DNA of 64,000 nucleotides from Sphingobium terrigena (GTDB lineage: Bacteria > Pseudomonadota > Alphaproteobacteria > Sphingomonadales > Sphingomonadaceae). The notes below the pieces were generated by a model that was given only the letters and a program-made list of their open reading frames with translations, was not told the origin of the DNA and made no database searches. The stretch's first letter is position 1, and every line of letters begins with the position of its first letter. Of this stretch, positions 43,627-51,522 are shown piece after piece. Position numbers and translations under genes: made by a program. The DNA lies in NCBI RefSeq assembly GCF_003591655.1, contig NZ_QVRA01000002.1, positions 1 to 64,000 on the forward strand, in the 5' to 3' direction.

Positions 43627-44550
43627 TCAATGGCACTCGACCGTCAGATGCTTCAGTTCGTGGACGGGGACGAGACGATTACGGATGATAGTCGCATCGA
43701 TTCCCGCGCCGCCGACAACGCCGACGATCGCGGCATGTGCTTCAGGGCCGACACGCCAGACATGGAGATCGGAAATGCGCGCATCTCCGGGGCCTTCGAC
43801 GAGATCCAGTATTTCCTCGGCCACATGATTATCAGTCGTATCGAGGAGAACCGCGGCGGTATCGCGCATCAAGCTCCAGGACCAGCGGGCGATCACCACC
43901 GCTCCAACGATTCCCATGATCGGGTCCATCCATATCCAGCCCAGATAGCGCCCTGCCAGAAGAGCCGTGATCGCCAACACAGAAGTGAGAGCATCGGCGA
44001 GCACATGCACATAGGCTGAGCGGAGGTTATTGTCCCCACCATGGGCATCATGATCATGGGCGTGATCGTCATGACCGTGATGATGATGGTGGCTACCCGA
44101 CAGCAGGAATGCGCTGACGATGTTCACGCCCAACCCGATGACCGCAATCAGCGTCGCTTCGCCGAACGCAACCTTGATGGGTTCGAACAACCGCAGGATC
44201 GATTCGATCCCGATTCCAAAGGCGATAAGGCCCAGCACAAGCGCCGAAGCGAAGCCCGCCAGATCGCCGACCTTCCCGGTTCCGAAGCTGAACCGCCCGC
44301 TGGATGCATGCCGCTTGGCATAGGCATAGGCAATCGCTGCGACACTCAGCGCCCCGGCGTGGGTCGCCATATGAAAACCGTCGGCCAGGAGCGCCATCGA
44401 GCCGGTGACATAGCCGGCGAAGATCTCGCCGATCATCATCACAGCCGTCAGCACCACAACCCACAACGTCCGGCGGGCGTTCTCGTCGTGAGAGGCCCCC
44501 AGATACACATGGTCGTGCGTAAAGGCGTCAATGTCGCGGGACGTCGTCAA
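43627..44550 (-). CDS. dmeF: DmeF/ZitB-type cation diffusion facilitator
   Basis: A 307-residue CDF exporter. TM2 has LLADGFHMATHAG and TM5 VHVLADALTSVLA, the paired His/Asp site; the loop between TM4 and TM5 is His-rich (SGSHHHHHGHDDHAHDHDAH). A full C-terminal domain follows (VEGPGDARISDLHVWRVGPE). Upstream, separated by 10 bp, is a CsoR/RcnR-family regulator, the usual dmeRF layout for Co/Ni resistance. Confidence 0.92.
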   Translation of the reverse strand: MTTSRDIDAFTHDHVYLGASHDENARRTLWVVVLTAVMMIGEIFAGYVTGSMALLADGFHMATHAGALSVAAIAYAYAKRHASSGRFSFGTGKVGDLAGFASALVLGLIAFGIGIESILRLFEPIKVAFGEATLIAVIGLGVNIVSAFLLSGSHHHHHGHDDHAHDHDAHGGDNNLRSAYVHVLADALTSVLAITALLAGRYLGWIWMDPIMGIVGAVVIARWSWSLMRDTAAVLLDTTDNHVAEEILDLVEGPGDARISDLHVWRVGPEAHAAIVGVVGGAGIDATIIRNRLVPVHELKHLTVECH

Positions 44551-44560
44551 TTTCTCAGCC

Positions 44561-44836
44561 TCATTTTGCGTAGCGGCGTATGACCGCGATCAGTTCTTCC
44601 GCCCCTGCGGCGCGCTCCTCGGCCGGAAGATCGGGATGCGCCACATGCGCGCGGACATGCTCCTCGATAATCTTGTCCATGAGGCCGTTGATGGCACCGC
44701 GTGTCGCTGCAACCAGATGCAGCGTCGTCGTGCAGTCCGTCCCTGCCGCCAGCGCTTTCTCAATCGCCGTGACCTGACCGGCGATGCGGCGCACCCGTTT
44801 CAGGAGTTCATCATTGCCTTCGGTCAGATGTCCCAT
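44561..44836 (-). CDS. dmeR: CsoR/RcnR-family metal regulator, DmeR-like
   Basis: A 91-residue all-helical repressor. The family core is visible: LLKRVRRIAGQVTAIEKAL, then Cys35 in TDCTTTLHLVAATRGAINGLMDKIIEEHVRAHV. A His at the N-terminus (MGHLTEGN), the Cys, and His60/His64 in the HLV/EHV segments agree with the RcnR/DmeR Ni/Co ligand pattern. The C-tract just upstream of the start is its likely operator. Confidence 0.88.
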   Translation of the reverse strand: MGHLTEGNDELLKRVRRIAGQVTAIEKALAAGTDCTTTLHLVAATRGAINGLMDKIIEEHVRAHVAHPDLPAEERAAGAEELIAVIRRYAK

Positions 44837-44857
44837 AGGTTACCCCCCTACCCTATC
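44837..44857 (-). promoter_or_regulatory. RcnR/DmeR-type C-tract operator at the start codon
   Basis: TTACCCCCCTACCC starts only three bases before the dmeR ATG; RcnR and DmeR sites contain a run of five or six C flanked by TA. On the mRNA the same run is GGGGGG and serves as the ribosome-binding site, so repressor and ribosome would use the same bases. Confidence 0.6.
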
Positions 44858-44961
44858 TACAGAGTGTTGGCCAGTCCACGAAAACCGTTCAGTCGAATCC
44901 GACTTCAATCGCCTGGATTTTACGACCGTCGGAAGCGGTCAATTCGCTTCAGGGAACCACG

Positions 44962-46713
44962 TTAATCTTCGCCATAGAGGTCGCGCTGCGATCGATCGAT
45001 CTCATCAGCGTAGCGCTTCCGGACATATTTCTCTGTCAGCATACCCAGTATGCGGCCCTCCGCATCGACAACGGCAAGATCGTCCGCACCGCTCTCGTCG
45101 AAACGCTCCATGATCGATCCGATCGATAAATCTGGAGACAAGGTGACGCCCTTGAGGATTGAGAGATCAGCGATCGCTCGCTCACCCTCCCCGGTGTCGG
45201 CGAAAACGGCCGCCGTAGGAACCAGACCGGCATAGTGGCCCACCGCATCCTGAAGTAAAACGCGACTGGTTGATCCCAGCGGGAATTGCTGTCGGAAGGC
45301 AGCCATGGGCAAGGTCGGCAACGCGGTGGCAGGTGCCGCCCGCATCATCTTGCGCGCCGTCAACAAGCGCATCCAGCCTATGTCCCGCGCGCTACGGATC
45401 ACTTCGCCGCGCAGATGCAAGCGCCAGGTCGAAAACGAGTAGCCAAACCGCTCGCGGACCAGCGCACTTGAGCAAAGCGCGGCGGTCAAGACGACCGCCG
45501 TGATCCCGAAATCATGGGTTGCCTCCAGAACGAGAAGAGACATGGTCATCGGCCCGCCGACGACCGCAACGGCCAACGCCGCCATTCCCACAAGCGCTGC
45601 ATCGACCATCGACAATGGGACGACGCCCGGGATGAGCATCCACAAGCCAGCAAGAATCTGCCCAAGCAACGAGCCCAGAAAAAGCGAGGCAAAGAACAGC
45701 CCACCCCGGAAGCCGAAGCCCAGCGAAACGATCGAAGCGAGGCATTTGAGAACGAAGATGAGCGCCAGCGCGCTGAGCGCCAGTTCGCTGCCGATCGTTA
45801 GGTGCAGCGCGCCATGTCCGGCCGAGAGCGCGTGGGGCGAGCCCATTGCGATCGGAATGAGGATCAGGCCACCGACGACGGGTCTCGCCCACTCGGGCAG
45901 CATTGTGCGGCGGACGGCAGCCTCCGCAAAGGACACCAGCCGCATCAGCGCGATGCCGATGACCGCAGCGATCAAACCCAAAACCGCATAGAGGAGATAG
46001 TCCACAGTCGCGAGGTTCTGGCTACTCGTCGCGGCAATCAGATAAGGCGTCGCGCCCAGTGTCCGCGCCGTAACCACCGCTGCCAGCGTAGCCGCGACCA
46101 CAGGGGCAATACTGGCGGGCGTGTAGGCACCTATGACAATTTCGAAGGCATAGAAAGCGCCTGTCAGGGGCGCGCCAAACGCAGCCCCAATTGCTGCCCC
46201 GGATCCGGCTCCAACCAGCACGCGCAAGTCATTGCGGCGCAAGTTGAGCCATTGGCCAACAAGCGAGGCGATCCCTCCTCCCGCTTGTGCATAGGCCGCC
46301 TCGAGCCCGACGGATGCTCCACAACCGTTGGAAACAAGGGTCTGGCCAGACACAAGCGCCGTATCGCGAAAGGGTATCCGTCCGCCGTGCAGCGCATTGG
46401 CCTCCACCACGTCGATCGCAGTCCGCTTGTTGTTGCGAACCAAGACCAGAATCACGCCGAGTACCAAGCCTCCGAACGGCAAAGCTAGCAACCGGATCGG
46501 AGAGATTGAAGCAAGGCCGCTGAGGCGGTCGGCAACCTGGAGGCCGTACAGGGTGGATTGTAGCAAATGTGCCGCCGCGCCGAGGACGGCGGCCAGGAGT
46601 CCAGCGGCAATGCCAACGCCGACCGCGAGCAGAATGAAACTCGCTTCGCTGGCCCTGAACAGGCGCCGTGCGGCGGACACAAATCCGCGAGGTCGCAAAA
46701 GCCGATCATTCAT
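44962..46713 (-). CDS. ClC-family chloride channel/antiporter with CBS domains
   Basis: A 583-residue membrane protein. The selectivity motifs are altered: GREGP appears as SVGLEAA (Glu retained), GSGIP is not recognisable, and the third motif reads GFRGGLFFASLFLG. The last 140 residues hold a CBS pair (for example GVTLSPDLSIGSIMERFDESGADDLAVVDAEGRILGMLT, cited as MERFDESGADDLAVVD). Substrate may be chloride or another anion. Start ATG 46713, divergent to lgt. Confidence 0.88.
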   Translation of the reverse strand: MNDRLLRPRGFVSAARRLFRASEASFILLAVGVGIAAGLLAAVLGAAAHLLQSTLYGLQVADRLSGLASISPIRLLALPFGGLVLGVILVLVRNNKRTAIDVVEANALHGGRIPFRDTALVSGQTLVSNGCGASVGLEAAYAQAGGGIASLVGQWLNLRRNDLRVLVGAGSGAAIGAAFGAPLTGAFYAFEIVIGAYTPASIAPVVAATLAAVVTARTLGATPYLIAATSSQNLATVDYLLYAVLGLIAAVIGIALMRLVSFAEAAVRRTMLPEWARPVVGGLILIPIAMGSPHALSAGHGALHLTIGSELALSALALIFVLKCLASIVSLGFGFRGGLFFASLFLGSLLGQILAGLWMLIPGVVPLSMVDAALVGMAALAVAVVGGPMTMSLLVLEATHDFGITAVVLTAALCSSALVRERFGYSFSTWRLHLRGEVIRSARDIGWMRLLTARKMMRAAPATALPTLPMAAFRQQFPLGSTSRVLLQDAVGHYAGLVPTAAVFADTGEGERAIADLSILKGVTLSPDLSIGSIMERFDESGADDLAVVDAEGRILGMLTEKYVRKRYADEIDRSQRDLYGED

Positions 46714-46840
46714 GGAACAAATCGCTAGGCGCCTTCCCGTGCGGCGCGGAGGACATGGCTGGAAACATGGGAAGGATTACCGTTTGAGCGCGAGTCTGGA
46801 ACATGCGAATGAGCAATTTTCCCTTAGATCGGACTGCACC

Positions 46841-47713
46841 ATGAGTCTCGCGGGTCATGCCCAAACCGCGATCTATTTTTCATCGCTACACCTCAATCCA
46901 GTGCTGCTCCAGATTGGCCCATTTGCGCTCCGGTGGTACAGCCTTGCCTATATAGTCGGCATTCTACTTGGCTGGTTCTATCTTGTCCGGCTCCTGGCAG
47001 AAAACGCTGCCCCTATGACGCGCGAACAGGCCGATGGCCTGGTGACATGGATGACGGGAGGCATCATCATCGGCGGTCGCCTCGCCTATGTCGCCTTCTA
47101 CGATCCGGAAGCCTATCTCGCGCAGCCGCTGAAGATATTCCAGCTTTGGGCGGGCGGCATGTCCTTTCATGGCGGAGCGCTCGGTGTTGCCATTGCGATC
47201 ATACTGTTCGCGCGCAACCATCGCCTGCAATGGCTAAGGATCATCGACTATGTCGCGATGTGCGCGCCGATCGGGCTGTTCCTCGGACGCCTCGCCAATT
47301 TCGTGAATGGCGAGCTTTGGGGAAGCCCAACCACCGTGCCGTGGGGCATCGTCTTTCCCCATGGCGGACCTCTCCCCCGCCATCCAAGCCAGCTTTATGA
47401 GGCAATGCTGGAGGGACCGATCCTGTTTCTACTGCTCTGGTGCCTGTTTCGTTTCACGAGTTCACGTCAGCGTCCGGGCCTATTAAGCGGCGCGTTCATT
47501 CTCGGTTACGGTCTTTTCCGTTTTCTCGTTGAATATGTTCGTGAGCCTGATCAGCAACTCATCGGCTTCGCGGCCGAGACGGGCCTTCATATGGGCCAAT
47601 GGTTATGCCTGCCCATGATTGTCGGCGGCGCGGGCCTGATGCTCTGGACCTGCCGAAACCCGCGTCGCGTCGCTGCCCACCAATCTTGGTCGGCACATCT
47701 CTGGAGAATTTGA
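46841..47713 (+). CDS. lgt: Prolipoprotein diacylglyceryl transferase (accessory copy)
   Basis: A 290-residue inner-membrane enzyme that attaches diacylglycerol to the lipobox Cys of lipoproteins. Family blocks: LNPVLLQIGPFALRWYSL, GGRLAYVAFYDP, MSFHGGALG (catalytic His region), GRLANFVNGELWG (essential Arg) and HPSQLYEA. Start ATG 46841 precedes the conserved N-terminus; longer frames are unlikely. Its place at the edge of a metal-resistance region with three lipoprotein genes and a possible lipobox in the oxidase at 1378 suggests an accessory copy. Confidence 0.93.
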   Translation: MSLAGHAQTAIYFSSLHLNPVLLQIGPFALRWYSLAYIVGILLGWFYLVRLLAENAAPMTREQADGLVTWMTGGIIIGGRLAYVAFYDPEAYLAQPLKIFQLWAGGMSFHGGALGVAIAIILFARNHRLQWLRIIDYVAMCAPIGLFLGRLANFVNGELWGSPTTVPWGIVFPHGGPLPRHPSQLYEAMLEGPILFLLLWCLFRFTSSRQRPGLLSGAFILGYGLFRFLVEYVREPDQQLIGFAAETGLHMGQWLCLPMIVGGAGLMLWTCRNPRRVAAHQSWSAHLWRI

Positions 47714-48269
47714 AGTCCCCATATCGCGTCGACCGCTATTCCGAACGCAAGTCGGCGGCCGTCAAGCTGGACGCCGTAAAGGATCTAGCGTCGCAGTCCG
47801 TCGCTTGAACTGCTGCGGTCAGTGCCTGAGCGGCGCAGTACGCAGACGGCATTCCCCAAAAGGCCATGTCGATACTGGAGCGCAGAATCTGGTGCTTCTG
47901 CTGTGATGCTCAGACCGATCGGCAGTTCCTTCGAGTTCACCATCCTAGTCTAGCCATGAGCCGACTAGGTGCAAAAAGGGTAGATTCGTGCCCATTTGCC
48001 CGCGTTGCTGCACAAGCGGCACTTCAGTGCCCTCCCCCTTGCGGCAATCAAAATCCTAGGCCATCACCACTTTCAGATCGAACCGAGAGAGAGCCGAGCT
48101 ACACGCTTTTAGGAGCGATGAACCGCTGGACCTCGTGCCACGATCAGAATTGAACGCTGATTTATTGGCTCCAAGCGCAAGACAACAGCCACCCCAAAAC
48201 GGGGAATGGCAAGTTTTCATGCGCCACTTTGGACAGTGAACGACGTATTATTCGTCGTATAGATCTATC
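47714..48269. other. Gene-poor junction between island and core genes
   Basis: About 550 bp with no gene I can support. Frames are short. A minus-strand text starting TGTCCAAAGTGGCGC and running through a run of CCCCGTTTTGGGG (48190-48235) looks like an insertion-sequence end but I cannot identify it. The palindrome ACGACG-N7-CGTCGT lies at 48240-48260. Confidence 0.35.
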
Positions 48270-48441
48270 TCAAGCAGCGTTCTTGAACGCGGCACGGTAA
48301 CGCGTGACCAGTTTCCTAGCTTCCATCGTAGGAAGCCGAAAGAAGTTCGCGATGTAGACTAACGGGGGAGCCAGATTTTCCTGCCAGCGCGGCGATGCTG
48401 CCGCCCGCAGGAAAGGCTCCAGACTTATCCGATACTCTGCT
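48270..48441 (-). pseudogene. Unidentified C-terminal gene fragment next to glsA
   Basis: After the glsA stop, a minus-strand frame continues for about 57 codons with protein-like text (WQENLAPPLVYIANFFRLP, MEARKLVTRYRAAF) and a proper stop at 48270. There is no start codon or ribosome-binding site within it, and upstream the same frame lies inside glsA as non-coding shadow. It looks like the 3' remnant of a gene cut at this point; I do not recognise the family. Confidence 0.35.
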
Positions 48442-49386
48442 TCAGTCCCCCTCGTCCGGCGGACTGAACACCGACCAGCCGGTGCGGCGGGCCAGTTCCT
48501 CCAGCGCCAGCGTGCCAAGGCAGCTATTGCCGCTGGCGTTGAGGCCCGGCGACCAGACCGCGATGGCAGCGCGGCCCGGCACGATCGCCAATATCCCCCC
48601 GCCCACGCCCGACTTGCCGGGGATGCCAACGCGGAAAGCGAAGTCGCCCGATGCGTCATAATGACCACAGGTGAGCATCAGCGCATTGATGCGGCGCGCC
48701 CGGCGGGGCGAGATCACGCGCCCTCCACCCGGATGCTGCCCGTCGAGCATCAGATAGCGCCCGGCAAGCGCCAGTTGCCGACAGCTCATCTCGATCGCGC
48801 ATTGATGGAAGTAGCTGCCCAGCACCAGTTCGGCGGGATGGCGCACATTGTTGAAGGCGCGCATATAGTTGGCGAGCGCCATGTTGCGGAAGCCCGTTGC
48901 AGTTTCCGACGCGGCCACCGCTTCGTTGATGGTGATGCTGTCATCGCCAGCCAGATAGCGCACGAAGCGCAGCATCTCGCCAATGGCGACGCGCGGCTCA
49001 TGACCGCCCAGATTGACGTCAGCGACCACGATCGCGCCCGCATTGATGAAGGGATTGCGCGGGATACCCTGCTCATGTTCCAGCTGGGTGATCGAATTGA
49101 ACGCATTGCCCGACGGCTCGCGCCCGACCCGGTCCCACAGCTGGTCGCCAACCTTGCCGAGCGCCAGGGTCAGCGCAAATACCTTGGACACGGACTGGAT
49201 CGAAAAGCCGGTATCAGCATCGCCCCCGGTCAGCACCCGGCCATCGGCAGTGACGATGGCGATGCCGAATTGCGCCGGGTCGACCGTGGCGAGTTCGGGG
49301 ATATAGGTCGCGACCTGCCCGCGATCCTCCATCGACGCCATGCTGGCAGTAATGTCGGCTATGACGGCTGGAAGATCGAGGCTCAT
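48442..49386 (-). CDS. glsA: Glutaminase
   Basis: A 314-residue glutaminase (serine-dependent beta-lactamase-like fold) that turns glutamine into glutamate and ammonia. Blocks: [12 protein letters not shown] (nucleophile Ser with the S-x2-K pair), [38 protein letters not shown] and [10 protein letters not shown]. First gene on the core side of the junction. It is close to the nitrogen-control genes, which fits its role. Confidence 0.95.
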   Translation of the reverse strand: MSLDLPAVIADITASMASMEDRGQVATYIPELATVDPAQFGIAIVTADGRVLTGGDADTGFSIQSVSKVFALTLALGKVGDQLWDRVGREPSGNAFNSITQLEHEQGIPRNPFINAGAIVVADVNLGGHEPRVAIGEMLRFVRYLAGDDSITINEAVAASETATGFRNMALANYMRAFNNVRHPAELVLGSYFHQCAIEMSCRQLALAGRYLMLDGQHPGGGRVISPRRARRINALMLTCGHYDASGDFAFRVGIPGKSGVGGGILAIVPGRAAIAVWSPGLNASGNSCLGTLALEELARRTGWSVFSPPDEGD

Positions 49387-49416
49387 GCCTTTGCCCTAAC
49401 CCTGTTGCGCAAAGCC

Positions 49417-49471
49417 GAAAGGCCGCATCGAACGATCATACAGACTGTATGACGCCTCGATACGGCCTTTC
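49417..49471. terminator. Long imperfect hairpin between hfq and glsA
   Basis: GAAAGGCCG and CGGCCTTTC are the ends of a 15-bp stem with one mismatch; a second stem, CATACAG-A-CTGTATG, sits in the loop. It is downstream of hfq on the minus strand and may terminate it. No strong T-run is present. Confidence 0.5.
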
Positions 49472-49514
49472 CAAACGCTCAATTCAAAGGAGGCGGAAAT
49501 ACGCTCCGAGCAGG

Positions 49515-49997
49515 TCAGTCGTCCTGTTCATTCTCGCCCGACAGGTCGAGCGAATGGAGCGGCTGGACCGTGGAAATGGCGTGCTTATAGACCAGCTGGA
49601 CCATGCCATCGCGTTCCAGCAACATGCAGAACAGGTCGAACGCGGCGATTTCGCCTTGAAGCATCACGCCATTGACCAGGAACATCGTCACCGGGCTGCC
49701 CGATTTGCGGACGGCGGTCAGGAATATTTCCTGCAACAGCTTGGCCTTGCCATTGCCGTCGCTGGCCTTGCGCAGGTCGGTCAGGTCCATCGACTGGGCG
49801 GGCATCACGGTGGAGATGGCGTGCTTATACACCAGCTGGGACTGGCCATCGCGGCGCAGCAGCACGGAAAAATTATCGAACCAGGTGATGATGCCTTGCA
49901 GCTTCACGCCCTTGACCAGGAACATGGTCACCGGGGTCTTGCTCTTGCGCAGGCTGTTCAGGAAAATATCCTGAAGATTGTTCACTTTATCGGCCAT
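49515..49997 (-). CDS. hfq: Hfq with two tandem Sm domains
   Basis: A 160-residue RNA chaperone made of two Hfq domains in one chain: residues 8-66 ([11 protein letters not shown] ... [12 protein letters not shown]) and 88-146 ([11 protein letters not shown] ... [12 protein letters not shown]), joined by a linker of about 20 residues and ending in an acidic tail (SGENEQDD). Each repeat keeps the Sm2 motif YKHAIS. Normal Hfq is a hexamer of single domains, so this protein would be expected to form trimers of pseudo-dimers. Tandem Hfq is known from sphingomonads as I recall. Confidence 0.95.
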   Translation of the reverse strand: MADKVNNLQDIFLNSLRKSKTPVTMFLVKGVKLQGIITWFDNFSVLLRRDGQSQLVYKHAISTVMPAQSMDLTDLRKASDGNGKAKLLQEIFLTAVRKSGSPVTMFLVNGVMLQGEIAAFDLFCMLLERDGMVQLVYKHAISTVQPLHSLDLSGENEQDD

Positions 49998-50064
49998 ATC
50001 TCTGACGGTCCTTTATTCTTGGCGGGACGTTACCCGCTCTTGCACCCCTGGGCAGGGTGTCTTG

Positions 50065-50089
50065 CCTGCCCCCGCTTGTCGGGGGCAGG
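50065..50089. terminator. Perfect 10-bp GC hairpin between ntrX and hfq
   Basis: CCTGCCCCCG and CGGGGGCAGG surround CTTGT. Together with the hairpin at 50112-50141 it separates ntrX from hfq; it has no T-run and could be a terminator or protect an mRNA end. Confidence 0.4.
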
Positions 50090-50111
50090 GATAATCGTAT
50101 CGCAATTGCGA

Positions 50112-50141
50112 AGGGGCGTCCATGGGGAATGGAGCGCCCCT
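50112..50141 (-). terminator. Terminator-like hairpin after ntrX
   Basis: AGGGGCG and CGCCCCT with a second inner stem (CCAT/ATGG) lie about ten bases behind the ntrX stop on the minus strand, followed by TTCG. Confidence 0.5.
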
Positions 50142-50151
50142 GATCGCCATC

Positions 50152-51522
50152 CTATTCCTTGCCGTCGGTGATCCCCAGCAGCTTGAGTTTGCGGTGCAAT
50201 GCGGACCGTTCCATGCCGATGAAGGTCGCCGTGCGCGAAATATTGCCCGAAAAACGGCGGATCTGGATGCGCAGATATTCCCGCTCGAAACTCTCCCGCG
50301 CCTCCCGCAGCGGCGCGCCCATGATGGCCGACTGGCCCATGCCTTCGCCGCCGCCGCTGCTCGTCAGTTCAGCGGGCAGCATGTCCAGCTCGATCCGGCC
50401 GATGCGATCACCCGGCGCCAAAATCATCGTGCGTTCGATGACATTGCGCAGCTGGCGGACATTGCCGGGCCATTCATTGGCTTGCAGCGCCGCCATGGCG
50501 TCACTCGCCATATCTGGCGGCGGCACGCGGCGTTCGGCCGCGAAACGGGCGAGATAATGTTCGACCAGCGGGGGAATATCGTCGCGCCGTTCGGACAATG
50601 GCGGGATGACCAGCGGCACGACGTTGAGCCGATAGAAAAGATCCTCGCGGAAACGGCGTTCCTCAATCTCGGTCGACAGGTCGCGCGCGGTCGAGGAGAT
50701 GACGCGGACATCGACCTTCACCTGGCGCTGCCCGCCGACGCGGGTGAAGCTCTGGTCGGTCAGGACGCGCAATATCTTGCCCTGCGTCGTGATCGGCATG
50801 TCGGCGACTTCGTCGATATAGAGGGTGCCGCCATGCGCCTGTTCCAGATAGCCGGGACGCACCAGACCGCTCTGATCCTCCAGACCGAACAGTTCCTCCT
50901 CTACCCGGTCCGGGTCCATGCGGGCAGCGGCGACGATGATGAACGGAGAGTCGGCGCGGCCGCTCCAGCTGTGCAGCATCCGCGCGGCGACTTCCTTGCC
51001 CACGCCCGCGGGGCCGGAAATGAGGACACGGCTACCAGTGCCGGCGACCTTCTTGATCGTGGCGCGGACGCCATTGACCGCCGCCGATGTGCCGGTCAGT
51101 TCATCATCCTGCCCGAACCGGGCGCGCAACACCTGATTTTCGCGCCGCAACCGCTCCGTCTCGGTCGCGCGCGATACTAGATGGATGAGCCGGTCGGCCT
51201 CGAACGGCTTTTCGATGAAGTCGGCGGCCCCCTTGCGGATCGCGGCGACGGCTGTGTCGATATTGCCATGGCCGGATATCATCAGCACAGGAATGGTCGG
51301 GTCGCGTCGCTTGATCTCGTCCAGCAATTCCAGGCCATCCATGCGCGATCCCTGCAACCATACGTCGAGCAGGACGAGCGAAGGACGGCGCGAATCCAGC
51401 GCCTCTATCGCGCTGTCGCTATTGGCGGCGGTGCGGGTGGTGAAGCCCTCATCTTCCAGCACACCCGCGACCAAATCGCGAATATCCTCTTCATCGTCGA
51501 CTATCAGAATATCAAGCGCCAT
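50152..51522 (-). CDS. ntrX: NtrX nitrogen/respiration response regulator
   Basis: A 456-residue regulator: receiver domain with LVLLDVWLQGSRMDG (phospho-Asp near residue 54), AAA+ domain with Walker A GPAGVGKE and GGTLYIDEVADMP, and a Fis-type helix-turn-helix at the C-terminus (ISRTATFIGMERSALHRKL). The loop that holds GAFTGA in sigma-54 activators reads GLEDQSGLVRPGYLEQA instead, so it may not act on sigma-54, as is usual for alphaproteobacterial NtrX. It overlaps ntrY by 11 bp. Confidence 0.95.
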   Translation of the reverse strand: MALDILIVDDEEDIRDLVAGVLEDEGFTTRTAANSDSAIEALDSRRPSLVLLDVWLQGSRMDGLELLDEIKRRDPTIPVLMISGHGNIDTAVAAIRKGAADFIEKPFEADRLIHLVSRATETERLRRENQVLRARFGQDDELTGTSAAVNGVRATIKKVAGTGSRVLISGPAGVGKEVAARMLHSWSGRADSPFIIVAAARMDPDRVEEELFGLEDQSGLVRPGYLEQAHGGTLYIDEVADMPITTQGKILRVLTDQSFTRVGGQRQVKVDVRVISSTARDLSTEIEERRFREDLFYRLNVVPLVIPPLSERRDDIPPLVEHYLARFAAERRVPPPDMASDAMAALQANEWPGNVRQLRNVIERTMILAPGDRIGRIELDMLPAELTSSGGGEGMGQSAIMGAPLREARESFEREYLRIQIRRFSGNISRTATFIGMERSALHRKLKLLGITDGKE

